From contig CAWFMD010000003.1 in NCBI GenBank assembly GCA_963816975.1, forward strand, positions 1-64,000: a stretch of DNA of 64,000 nt, written 5' to 3'. How positions within the stretch are numbered: position 1 is the stretch's first letter; each line of letters begins with the position of its first letter. Shown one piece after another: positions 10,064 to 18,150 of this stretch. Under the pieces are notes generated by a model. The model searched no databases, was not told where the DNA came from, and was given only the letters and a program-made list of their open reading frames with translations. The position numbers were made by a program, and so were the translations under genes. This DNA is from DASRIA01 sp963816975. GTDB taxonomy: Bacteria; Actinomycetota; Thermoleophilia; Solirubrobacterales; JBBDJG01.

Positions 10064-10725
10064 GCAAGGGAACGAAGACCGTCCGGCGACAGGCTGCCCA
10101 GCAGGTGAACGGCGGGGTCCCGGACCACGTCCCGACCGGCAACACATACGACAAGTACGGCTCCACCAACCCTGTCGTGAAGCGGCTGATGGCCGGCTTC
10201 GAGCGGCAGATGTTCGAGCTGCTCGACCGCGCCGCGCCTGCCACGATCCTCGACGTCGGGTGCGGCGAAGGCGTCCTCACGGAGCAGTGGGCGGATCGCA
10301 CCCCCGGCCGCGTCGTCGGCATCGACCTCGAAGATCCGAAGCTGCGCCGGCAGTGGCAGCAGCGGGAGCGCCCGAACTTGACCTTTCATGCGGGCGACGG
10401 CCACAGCCTGCCGTTCGCCGACGGCGAGTTCGAGGCTGCGACCGCGATGGAGGTGCTGGAGCACGTGCCCGACCCGGATGCGGTGCTGGGCGAGATGGCG
10501 CGCGTGTCCGCGCGCTGGCTGCTGGTGAGCGTGCCGCGCGAGCCGTTGTGGCGCGCGCTGAATCTCGCCCGCGGGAGCTACGTGCGAGAGCTGGGGAACA
10601 CCCCCGGTCACCTGAACCACTGGTCGAAGCGGGGGTTCGCGAGCCTGCTGCGCCGTTACGGGGAGATCGCCGAGCTGCGCTCGCCGTTCCCCTGGACGAT
10701 GGCGCTGGTCCGCGTCGGCCCGTGA
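10060..10725 (+). CDS. SAM-dependent class I methyltransferase
   Basis: A 221-residue Rossmann-fold methyltransferase of the UbiE/COQ5-like (Methyltransf_11) type. SAM motif I is ILDVGCGEGVL (residues 63-73), the acidic end of strand 2 is VVGIDLEDP, and DGHSLPFADGEFEAAT plus EVLEHVPDPDAVL are motifs II/III. The GTG start is fixed by the 4-base overlap with the GT2 gene, and its own TGA overlaps the GTG of the flippase gene. That coupling argues that it modifies the glycan or a lipid intermediate made by this operon. The substrate cannot be read from sequence. Confidence 0.85.
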   Translation: MSKGTKTVRRQAAQQVNGGVPDHVPTGNTYDKYGSTNPVVKRLMAGFERQMFELLDRAAPATILDVGCGEGVLTEQWADRTPGRVVGIDLEDPKLRRQWQQRERPNLTFHAGDGHSLPFADGEFEAATAMEVLEHVPDPDAVLGEMARVSARWLLVSVPREPLWRALNLARGSYVRELGNTPGHLNHWSKRGFASLLRRYGEIAELRSPFPWTMALVRVGP

Positions 10726-12102
10726 GCCGGGCCGGTGCCGGCGAGAGCCCCGCGTCGTACGGTCGCGGCGCGGCGCTGCTGTCTGCGCTGATCGGCGTCA
10801 CAGGGCTGCTCACCTACGCGTTCCACTCGATCGCCGCACACGTCCTGGGCGCCGACGACTACGGGCTGATCGCGGTGCTGTGGGCGGCCGTGTTCCTGGT
10901 GGCGTCGATCATCTACCGGCCGGTCGAGCAACTCCTGTCCCGCACGATCGCCGAGCGGCGTGCGCGGGAGCGCCCGATCGGCGACGCCCTGCGGGTCGCG
11001 GCGACGATCCAGCTCGGCCTCGCGGTCGCGTTCGTGGCGGTCGCGGTGCTGGTGCGCGACCCGATCGAGGACGACCTCTTCTCCGGCGACTCGACCCTCT
11101 ACTGGTGCCTGATCGCGGCGGTCACGTTCTACGCCGCGAGCTACTTCGCGCGCGGGTTCCTGGCGGGAGAGCAGCGCTTTGCGCTGTACGGCGGGCTCGT
11201 CCTGATGGAGGCCTCGTCGCGCGTCGTGTTCGTGGTGGTGCTGGCGGTCGGTGTCGTCGACAGCGAGAACGTCGCCGCGATCGCGATCGCGGCCGCGCCG
11301 CTGCTGAGCCTGTTCGTGGTGCCGTGGGCACTCGGGCGCCACGTGCGGCGCATGACGGCGCCGCCCGCACAGGCCGCCGGCGAACCCGGCGAAGCCGGAG
11401 TTCACGCTCTCGCACGGCCTCGGCTTCGCGGGTGCGGTGCTCGTGATCATGTGCTCCGAGCAGGCGATCCTCAACTCGGGCGTGCTGATCGTGAAGGTCG
11501 AGACCGGCAACGACGAGCTGGCCGCCCTGATCTTCGCGGTGCTGATGATCGCGCGCGCGCCGCTCCAGCTGTTTCAGGCGGTGTCGACCACGCTGCTGCC
11601 CCATCTCACACGACTGCTGGTGCGCGAGGAGAGCGAGGCGCACGCGGGAGACTTCGGCCGCAGCGTGCGGCTGACCGTGACGGCGTGCCTCGCGTTCGGC
11701 GCGGCCACCGTGGTGGGCGTGGTGCTCGTCGGTCCGGCCGTGATGCGACTGCTGTTCGGGGACGAGTTCGACTACGACCGGCTGGGCCTCGCGATGGTCG
11801 CGGCCGGCATGGGCCTCTACCTGTCGGCCACGACCGTCAACCAGGCGGTGCTGGCCCAGGGCCGCGCGCCGCTGGCCGCCGGCTCGTGGGCCGCGTCGGC
11901 GACCTTCTTCGTCGCCTTCCTGCTGGTCGCGAGCATGGAGGAGGTGCGGGAGGTCGAGGTCGCGTTCCTCGCGACCGCGGCCGTGCTGTCCGCGCTGCTG
12001 TACCTCGCCTACCGCAGCGCGCCCGACCCGGAGCGCCGGATCCGGCCCGGCTCCGCGGAGGAGCTGGAGGTGCGACTCGCCGCCGCGGACGAGGGCTCTT
12101 GA
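10722..12102 (+). CDS. Wzx-like polysaccharide flippase (one frameshift)
   Basis: A MOP-superfamily (RfbX/MATE-like) membrane protein of about 460 residues, expected to flip lipid-linked saccharides across the membrane. Hydrophobic helices run almost throughout, starting with ALLSALIGVTGLLTYAFHSI and a LGADDYGLIAVLW element typical of the family's N-terminus. A one-base indel between about 11380 and 11400 shifts the frame after GEPG; the correct continuation is KPEFTLSHGLGFAGAVLVIM in the adjacent frame, running to the stop at 12102. The GTG start overlaps the methyltransferase stop, so it closes a three-gene coupled operon with the GT2 enzyme. Confidence 0.8.
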
Positions 12103-12141
12103 CGAGCGGCAGTCGGAAACGAGTCGAGACGCGGGCGCGCC

Positions 12142-12976
12142 TTACCAGCGCACGTCGTGGGTTTCCATCACACCGTAACCCTCGGCGAGCGCGACGCCGC
12201 CGGGCAGCATCCCCCTGAACGTGCCGAACGGCTGCCGGTAGTCGGAGCGCATCAGAAACATGTTCACGTGCTCCTCGCGCGCCGACCACTCGGCGAACTC
12301 GAGTGTGCCGCCCTCGTGGAAGGTGACCGACGACAGGTCGGGAGCAAATGCGACCGGCCCCAGCTCCTGCGGCGCGGCCGTCGACCCACAGGGTGCGCTC
12401 GCTGTTGTGCGCCGCGTCGTGGACGCCCGTCACGAGGTTCCACGCGACGGGGCGCCCGTCGGACGTGCGCCCGTTACCGGCCGACCACATCCAGGCCGTG
12501 TGCCGCGGGTGGTAGCCGGCGCTGTCGTCGATGAACGCGACGCCGTCGATCTCCCGCCGCCGGCCGTCCAACACGACGGCGCCGCGCACGGGGACGTCTG
12601 CCTGCTTGCGCGTCCAGATGTAGCTGCCGTTGCTCCCTGCGGGCGAGGCGATCTCGACCCCCTCCGATTCCTCCAGGGTCAGGTCGATCTGCACGTCGCC
12701 GGCGTCCACTCGGACGCGGGAGCCCGACACGTCCACCCCACCGCGGCCGATCGTGGTCCTCCCGCGCAGGCTCCCGTCAGGCAGCGCCACGGCCCACCAG
12801 CGCTGGGGAACGGGGCCGATGCGCGCGTCGGCCGCGCACAGCATCAGGTCGGCGCCGTAGTGGCCGACATAGCGCCAGCGCTTCAGCGGGCGCGCGCCAC
12901 GCATGCGCGGCATCCGCGCGGGCGGCAGCGCGAGCCCCAGCCCGCGCACGCCCGCGCCCCTCAACGGTAGATCCAC
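12142..12976 (-). CDS. DUF2804 family protein (one frameshift)
   Basis: A DUF2804 protein of about 278 residues, a family of unknown function widespread in actinobacteria and proteobacteria. Recognisable elements are PLKRWRYVGHYGADLMLC, RIGPVPQRWWAV, DDSAGYHPRHTAWMWSAGNG and, at the C-terminus, MRSDYRQPFGTFRG and GVMETHDVRW. A one-base indel around 12367-12380 shifts the frame after LWVDGR; the correct C-terminus (PQELGPVAFAPDL onward) lies in the next frame, ending at TAA 12142. Start ATG 12976 lies 23 bases from the divergent epimerase gene. It may have a lipid- or carbohydrate-related role, but nothing here proves one. Confidence 0.8.
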
Positions 12977-12999
12977 GGCGCCAGGGTATCGTTGGCGCC

Positions 13000-13901
13000 G
13001 TGCGAGTCCTCGTCACGGGTGCCAGCGGGTTCGTCGGCCGCGCGGCCTGCCGCGAGTTGACCCGGCGCGGGCACGACGTGCTCGCGCTGGTGCGCCGGCC
13101 CGGCTCGCAGCCCGAGGGCACGACCCCGGTGGTGGGTGACCTGACCGCGCCCGTTCACCTGCGTGACTCGCTCGTCGAGCATGCGCCCGGTGTGTCGTGC
13201 ACCTGGCCGCGGAGATCGCCACGCAGCGCGACACCGAGCGCATCCACGAGGTGAACGTCGAAGGGACGCGGCGGTTGATCGAGGCCGCCCAGGCCGCGCG
13301 GGTCAAGCGGTTCGCGTTCGCCTCCACGGTCGTCACCGGCGACGCGCACGGCCGCATCCTGCACGAGGACGAGCCGCTCCCCGTCGAGACCGCTTACGGG
13401 CGCTCCAAGCAGGCGGGCGAACGGCTGGTGCGCGAGTCCTCGATGGACGGCGTGATCGTGCGGCCCGGCCACGTGTACGGCCCGGGCGGCTGGTACGCAC
13501 GCGAGTTCGTGGCCCGCCTGCGGCAGCCGGGCCGGTTCGCCGTGATCGGCCGCGGCGACAACCTGTGGGACGTGGTGCACGTCGACGACGTGGCGACCGC
13601 CCTGGCCGCGGCGGCCGAGCGCGCCCCCGGTGGCGCGGTGTACCACGTGGCAGACGACGAGCCGCTGACCCTGTGCGACTTCACGCGCCTCACGGCCGAC
13701 GCGCTCGGAGTCGGCCCGCCACGGCGCATCCCGGTTGCCGTCGCGCGCCTGGTCGCCGGCCGCGACCCGGTGACCGCGGTGGTGCGCTCGGCACGCACGT
13801 CGAACGCGCGCATCAAGCAGGCGCTGAAGTGGGAGCCGCGGTTCCCGAGCGCCCGCGTGGGCGTGCCCGACGCGGTGGCGCGGCTTGGCGCGGGTGCCTG
13901 A
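13000..13901 (+). CDS. NAD-dependent epimerase/dehydratase (one frameshift)
   Basis: An extended short-chain dehydrogenase of about 300 residues. The N-terminal Rossmann motif is GASGFVG, the catalytic Tyr-Lys pair is in TAYGRSKQAGE, and VVHVDDVATAL plus YHVADDEPLT resemble nucleotide-sugar or sterol-type epimerases. A one-base deletion near 13190-13194 shifts the frame inside the GVVVHLAAE strand, so the Rossmann motif and the catalytic half lie in adjacent frames. The GTG start at 13000 leaves 23 bases to the divergent DUF2804 start. The substrate is unknown; neighbouring glycan genes make a nucleotide sugar possible. Confidence 0.82.
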
Positions 13902-13952
13902 ACAGCCGTCCGGGGTTGCGGGCGGGGATGCAGTCGCGCGAGGAGGACGGGC

Positions 13953-14510
13953 ATGCGGAAGGTGATCTACCCCATGGGCGTGTCGCTGGACGGCTTCATC
14001 GCCGGTCCCGGCGGCGAGATCGACTGGTCCGTGCCGGACGAGGAGCTGCACCGGTTCCACAACCAGCAGACGCGGGAGACGGGCGTGCAACTCTGTGGAC
14101 GGCGGCTGTACGAGGTGATGCTGTACTGGGAGACCGCGGACCAGCAACCGTCGGCGCCCGCGTACGAGCTCGAGTTCGCCCGCATCTGGAAGGACACTCC
14201 GAAGATCGTGTTCTCGCGGACCCTCGAGCAGGTCGAGGGTAACGCCAGGCTCGTCAGTGACGGCGTCGCCGAAGAGGTCGCCAGGTTGAAGGAGCAACCA
14301 GGAGAGGACCTGTCCGTGGGCGGTGCGGGCCTGGCCTCCACCCTGATCGAGGCGGGCCTCGTCGACGAGTACCGGCTGTTCGTCAGCCCGGTCGTGCTCG
14401 GCAGCGGCACGCCGTACTTCCCGGCCCTGGAGCAGCGGATCGACCTGGAACTGGTCGAGACCCGCACCTTCGGCTCGCGCGTCGTCTACGTGCGCTACCA
14501 GCGCCCGTAG
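13953..14510 (+). CDS. DHFR-fold reductase (RibD C-terminal-like)
   Basis: A 185-residue dihydrofolate-reductase-like protein of the YyaP/YwjB group (RibD C-terminal domain). It shows PMGVSLDGFIAGPGGEIDW at the N-terminus, LCGRRLYEVM, PKIVFSRTL, the NADPH-loop VGGAGLASTLIEAGLVDEYRL, and SPVVLGSGTPYFP. It lacks the deaminase half, so it is not a second RibD. Such stand-alone proteins are common in actinobacteria and their substrates are mostly undefined. GAGGA lies 11-15 bases before the ATG at 13953. It is monocistronic or loosely linked to its neighbours. Confidence 0.85.
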   Translation: MRKVIYPMGVSLDGFIAGPGGEIDWSVPDEELHRFHNQQTRETGVQLCGRRLYEVMLYWETADQQPSAPAYELEFARIWKDTPKIVFSRTLEQVEGNARLVSDGVAEEVARLKEQPGEDLSVGGAGLASTLIEAGLVDEYRLFVSPVVLGSGTPYFPALEQRIDLELVETRTFGSRVVYVRYQRP

Positions 14511-14548
14511 GATCCCGTGCGGGGCGCGCCCGCGCCGATTCCGCCAGG

Positions 14549-15889
14549 ATGGCGACCGTGGACCCTCCGCAAACGCGCTACGCACGCAGCGGCGACCTCC
14601 AGATCGCCTACCAGGTCACGGGCGAGGGGCCGCTCGACCTGTTGCTGATCCCGTCGTACCTGTCGAACATCGAGCTGTTCTGGGAGCTGCCGTCGTCCGC
14701 GCGCTTCTTCGAGCGGCTCTCGTCGTTTTCCCGGCTGATCCTGTTCGAGCGGCGCGGGAGCGGGATGTCGGATGGGATTGCCGGGGCGACGCCGCTGGAG
14801 GAGCAGATCGACGACGTGCGGGCCGTGATCGGCGCGGTCGGCTGCGCGCAGCCGGTGCTGACCACCTACCTCGAGGGCTGCGGCCTGACCGCGCTGTTCG
14901 CGGCGTCCCATCCGGACATCGTGCGGGCACTGGTCATGATGTCGCCGCAGCCCCGCCTGGTGGCGGGGCCGGGGTACGACTGGGCGCCGAGCGCCGAGCA
15001 GCGCGCTGCAAGTGTGGCGACGATCGTCGAGACCTGGGGCGCGGACTCGCCCGCAAATCCGCTGGCTGCCCTGGTGGGCGGTGAGGACGAGCGGCTGCGG
15101 CGGCTGATGGCGCGCCTGCAGCGACTTGCGATGAGCCCCGCCGGCGCCGCTGCGTCGCTGGCGATGATCGGCGAGACGGATGTGCGTGACGTGCTTCCCA
15201 GCGTGCAGTGCCCGGCGCTGGTGCTGCGCCCCGCGCGCGAGACCTACCTCGACGCGCGCCACTCGCTCTATGTCGCCGAGCACATCCCCGGCGCGCATTA
15301 CGTGGAGGTACCCGGGGAGGGGCCGTTCTGGCTCGGCGCGGAAGACGCGGTCGCCGATGAGATCCAGCACTTCCTGACCGGCGTGCGGAGGCCGGTCGTC
15401 AGCGATCGCGTGCTGGCGACGGTGCTGTTCACGGACATCGTGCGCTCGACCGAGCGTGCCGCAGAGCTGGGCGACGGCGCCTGGCGGTCCCTGCTGGAGC
15501 GCCACGACGGCCTCGTGCGCGAGGAGGTCGAGCGCCACCGGGGGCGGTTCGTGAAGTCACTCGGCGACGGTGCGCTCGCGGTGTTCGACGGTCCCAGCCG
15601 CGCGATCAGCAGCGCGGCCGCGATCCGCGACCGGGTACGTGACCTCGACCTGGAGATTCGCGCCGGCTTGCACACCGGCGAATGCGAGCTGCTCCCAGGT
15701 GACGACGTCGGCGGCCTCGCGGTGCACATCGGGGCGCGCGTCAGCAGCCTCGCCGCGAGCGGCGAGGTGCTGGTGAGCAGCACGGTGCGCGACCTGATCG
15801 TGGGCTCCGGCCGGACGCTGGCCGATCGCGGGGAGCACGAGCTGAAGGGCGTGCCCGGACCCTGGCGGATCTATGCCGTCGAGGCCTAG
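14549..15889 (+). CDS. alpha/beta-hydrolase-like domain fused to class III adenylyl/guanylyl cyclase
   Basis: A 446-residue two-domain signalling protein. Residues 10-280 are an alpha/beta-hydrolase fold (FERRGSGMSDG; VLTTYLEGCGLTALFAASHPD; CPALVLRPARETYLDARHS). Residues 285-446 are a class III cyclase homology domain with metal-binding Asp296 (VLFTDIVRST) and Asp340 (KSLGDGALAVFDGP), GLHTGECE, and AVHIGARVSSLA with Arg397. The hydrolase nucleophile position is Leu108 (TYLEG instead of GxSEG), and the usual His region reads PGEGPFW with no His, so the domain looks non-catalytic and perhaps senses a ligand. The NxxxR Asn is His393, as in many relatives of this type. ATG or nearby GTG start; monocistronic. 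Confidence 0.88.
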   Translation: MATVDPPQTRYARSGDLQIAYQVTGEGPLDLLLIPSYLSNIELFWELPSSARFFERLSSFSRLILFERRGSGMSDGIAGATPLEEQIDDVRAVIGAVGCAQPVLTTYLEGCGLTALFAASHPDIVRALVMMSPQPRLVAGPGYDWAPSAEQRAASVATIVETWGADSPANPLAALVGGEDERLRRLMARLQRLAMSPAGAAASLAMIGETDVRDVLPSVQCPALVLRPARETYLDARHSLYVAEHIPGAHYVEVPGEGPFWLGAEDAVADEIQHFLTGVRRPVVSDRVLATVLFTDIVRSTERAAELGDGAWRSLLERHDGLVREEVERHRGRFVKSLGDGALAVFDGPSRAISSAAAIRDRVRDLDLEIRAGLHTGECELLPGDDVGGLAVHIGARVSSLAASGEVLVSSTVRDLIVGSGRTLADRGEHELKGVPGPWRIYAVEA

Positions 15890-15893
15890 CCGG

Positions 15894-16589
15894 CTACTGC
15901 GCGCCGGCGGCGTCCGCGATCGCGCGATAGGCGCCGGCCGGGTCGCCCGCTCCGAACACCGCTGACCCGGCGACGAACAGGGTCGCACCGGCCTGCTCCG
16001 CGATACCGGCCGTCTCCGGACCGATGCCGCCGTCCACCTGGATCGGCAAGCCGGGCCCGGCCAGCGCGCGCAGGCGCTCGATCTTCGCAGGCGAGGACTC
16101 GATGAAGGCCTGCCCGCCCCATCCGGGATTGACCGTCATGCACAGCACGAGGTCGACGAGGTCGAGCGCCTCGAAGACGGCCTCCACCGGCGTCGCCGGG
16201 TTGATGGCGAGTCCCGCCAGACAGCCCGACGCGCGGATCTGCTGCAGCGCGTAGTGGACGTTCGGGGTCGCCTCCGCCTGGATCGTGATCGAATCCGCGC
16301 CGGCATCGGCGAACTGCGCGATCTGGCGCTCGGGGCGCTCCACCATCAGGTGGCAGTCGAGCATCCCCCCGGCCGCGTGCACCTGCTCGCGGATCGACTC
16401 GACGATCACCGGGCCGATCGTGATCGGCGGGACGAAGTGGCCGTCCATCACGTCAACGTGGATCATGCGTGCGCCGGCGGCGATCACCGTCGCGATCTGC
16501 TCCCCCAGGCGTGAGTAGTCGGCGGACAGGATCGACGGCTCGACGCGCTTGGTCTGGATCAACTCGCGAGTGGCGACAGCATTCAGCAT
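15894..16589 (-). CDS. rpe: ribulose-phosphate 3-epimerase
   Basis: Ribulose-5-phosphate/xylulose-5-phosphate epimerase of the pentose phosphate pathway. A 231-residue TIM barrel with PSILSADYSRLG, MIHVDVMDGHFVPPITIG (metal His and Asp), LDCHLMVERPE, MTVNPGWGGQ and IQVDGGI, all expected for the family. The start ATG 16589 gives a 14-residue extension before VEPSILS; a later start is possible. It follows the zinc-ribbon gene by nine bases at the end of the rsmB-fmt-def-priA run, and its stop is four bases from the convergent cyclase gene. Confidence 0.95.
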   Translation of the reverse strand: MLNAVATRELIQTKRVEPSILSADYSRLGEQIATVIAAGARMIHVDVMDGHFVPPITIGPVIVESIREQVHAAGGMLDCHLMVERPERQIAQFADAGADSITIQAEATPNVHYALQQIRASGCLAGLAINPATPVEAVFEALDLVDLVLCMTVNPGWGGQAFIESSPAKIERLRALAGPGLPIQVDGGIGPETAGIAEQAGATLFVAGSAVFGAGDPAGAYRAIADAAGAQ

Positions 16590-16598
16590 GACGGGAAC

Positions 16599-16862
16599 CT
16601 ATACCGGCTTCAGCATCGATCCGCCACACAGCGCGCAGACCATGTCCTCGCTCTCGCTGACGCGCACCATCGTGGAGTGCTCGCCGCACGCCGGGCAGTA
16701 GGCCATCAGCTGGAACCGCACCAGGCAGTTGACGCAGCGGAACCGGCCGGCAAGCTGTGTCGGACGCAGCCACGGCTCGCCGCAGCTCGGGCACATCCGG
16801 TCGGGCCCGAACAACTCGCTCGTGCCCTGCGCCGGCCGACCGCCGCCGGGAGCGTCATTCAT
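16599..16862 (-). CDS. small four-CxxC zinc-ribbon protein of unknown function
   Basis: An 87-residue protein with four CxxC knuckles (CPSC, CVNC, CPAC, CALC), enough for two zinc ribbons, joined by a short LVRFQLMAY segment. I do not recognise a named family. The start ATG at 16862 overlaps the rsmB stop (ATGA at 16859-16862), so it is translationally coupled to rsmB and followed nine bases later by rpe. The Cys pattern, small size and coupling support a real gene rather than chance. A role in nucleic-acid or protein binding is only a guess. Confidence 0.7.
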   Translation of the reverse strand: MNDAPGGGRPAQGTSELFGPDRMCPSCGEPWLRPTQLAGRFRCVNCLVRFQLMAYCPACGEHSTMVRVSESEDMVCALCGGSMLKPV

Positions 16863-18148
16863 GTCTTCACGAAGGTCGCGATGAAGAATCCGTCCGTGTG
16901 GTCGCGGTGGGGCAAAGTCTGAACGAAGCGCCGGTCGGCCGCCGTCAGCTCCGGATGGCGGTGCGCGAGGTCCTCCATCTGCCGCTCGTTCTCCGGAGGG
17001 CTGATGGTGCACGTGGAGTACACGAGGTGGCCGCCGGGACGCAGAGCGTGAACCGCGGCGTCGAGGATCCTGGCCTGGAGCGCAGCCAGCTCGGTGACCT
17101 GCGCCGGGGTCTTGCGCCAGCGCGCATCCGGCCGCGAGCGCAGGGTGCCGAGGTCCGAGCAGGGCGGATCGACCAGCACCCGGTCGTAGCCGGATCCGAA
17201 CGTCGCCCCGGCCGCATCGCCCACGACCACGTGGACGTTGGCCGCACCGAGCCGCGCCGCATTGCGGGCGACGTCGCGCGAGCGCTTGCCGTCGAGCTCC
17301 ACCGCGATCACCTCCCCTTCCCCGCCCATCAGCGCCGCCAGATGCGTGGACTTCGCGCCGGGCGCGGCGCAGAGGTCGAGCACCCGCTCCCCGCGTTGCG
17401 GATCGACGGCGCGCGCGACCATCATCGACGCGCGCGACTGCGGCATCAGCGCCCCCCGCGCGAACAGGTCCGAGGCGTGCAGGTCGTATGGCCCGCCGAG
17501 CACGATCGCCTCGGGCAGATCGGGGTCCGCGGAGACATCGATCCCGGCACCCGCCAGCTCGGACATGACCTCGTCGACTCCGGCGCGCAGGGTGTTCACG
17601 CGCGCGGCGCTCTCGGCCGCCTCGTTGTCGGCGGCCATCAGGGCGCGTGCCGCGTCGGGGCCCAGCTGCTCCCACCACATCTCCGCGACCCAGTCCGGGT
17701 GCGAATGCAGCAGCGCGGCGCCGGTCGCGGTGGTGCCGGCGAGCCCCGCGAGCACGGCCGCGCCCTCGCGCGCGGTCCGGCGCAGCACCGCGTTCACGAG
17801 CCCGTGGCCGCGGCTGCCCGCCTCCTTTGCCAGATCGACCGACTCCGTCACCGCGGCGTGGTCGGCGACCCCGTTCATATAGAGGAGCTGGTACGCGCCG
17901 AGCCGCAGCGCGGCGATCACCTCGGGGTCGAGGTCCGCGATCGCGCGGTCCGACACGGTCTCGACCACGTGGTCCACCGTGCGGCGCCGCTGCACGACGC
18001 CGTACGCGAGCCGCATCGCGAAGGCCCGGTCACGGTCGTCCAGCGTGTGGCGCTGGGCCTCCGCGCGGAAGGCATGGTCGGTGTACGCGCCGCCCTCGAA
18101 CACGCGGCGGGTCACCGTATAGGCGCAGCGGCGTGCCGGCGTGGCCAC
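16859..18148 (-). CDS. rsmB: 16S rRNA (cytosine-967-C5) methyltransferase
   Basis: RsmB/Sun methylates C967 of 16S rRNA. The 429-residue protein has the N-terminal NusB-like RNA-binding domain (about 1-140: DHAAVTESVDLAKEAG, GLVNAVLR) and a C-terminal Rossmann methyltransferase: VLDLCAAPGAKSTHLA (SAM motif I), VAVELD-like strand end, VLVDPPCSDLGTL and YSTCTISPPENE, the last two carrying the two family Cys residues. GTG 18148 is chosen because it lies two bases after the fmt stop and gives the expected N-terminus. It is coupled to the zinc-ribbon gene downstream. Confidence 0.94.
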   Translation of the reverse strand: MATPARRCAYTVTRRVFEGGAYTDHAFRAEAQRHTLDDRDRAFAMRLAYGVVQRRRTVDHVVETVSDRAIADLDPEVIAALRLGAYQLLYMNGVADHAAVTESVDLAKEAGSRGHGLVNAVLRRTAREGAAVLAGLAGTTATGAALLHSHPDWVAEMWWEQLGPDAARALMAADNEAAESAARVNTLRAGVDEVMSELAGAGIDVSADPDLPEAIVLGGPYDLHASDLFARGALMPQSRASMMVARAVDPQRGERVLDLCAAPGAKSTHLAALMGGEGEVIAVELDGKRSRDVARNAARLGAANVHVVVGDAAGATFGSGYDRVLVDPPCSDLGTLRSRPDARWRKTPAQVTELAALQARILDAAVHALRPGGHLVYSTCTISPPENERQMEDLAHRHPELTAADRRFVQTLPHRDHTDGFFIATFVKT

Positions 18149-18150
18149 TG

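Noticed and set aside
7222..10725. A 1167-residue plus-strand open frame
   Set aside because: It runs antisense to two clear membrane-protein genes and out of frame with the GT2 gene; only its last 221 codons (10060-10725) encode a recognisable protein. Long empty frames are expected in DNA this G+C-rich.
11837..12141. C-terminal extension of the DUF2804 frame overlapping the flippase
   Set aside because: The family C-terminus is found in the neighbouring frame ending at 12142, so the extension is a product of the frameshift.
13953..14510. A second RibD
   Set aside because: It has only the reductase-like fold and no deaminase domain; it belongs to the stand-alone DHFR-like group.
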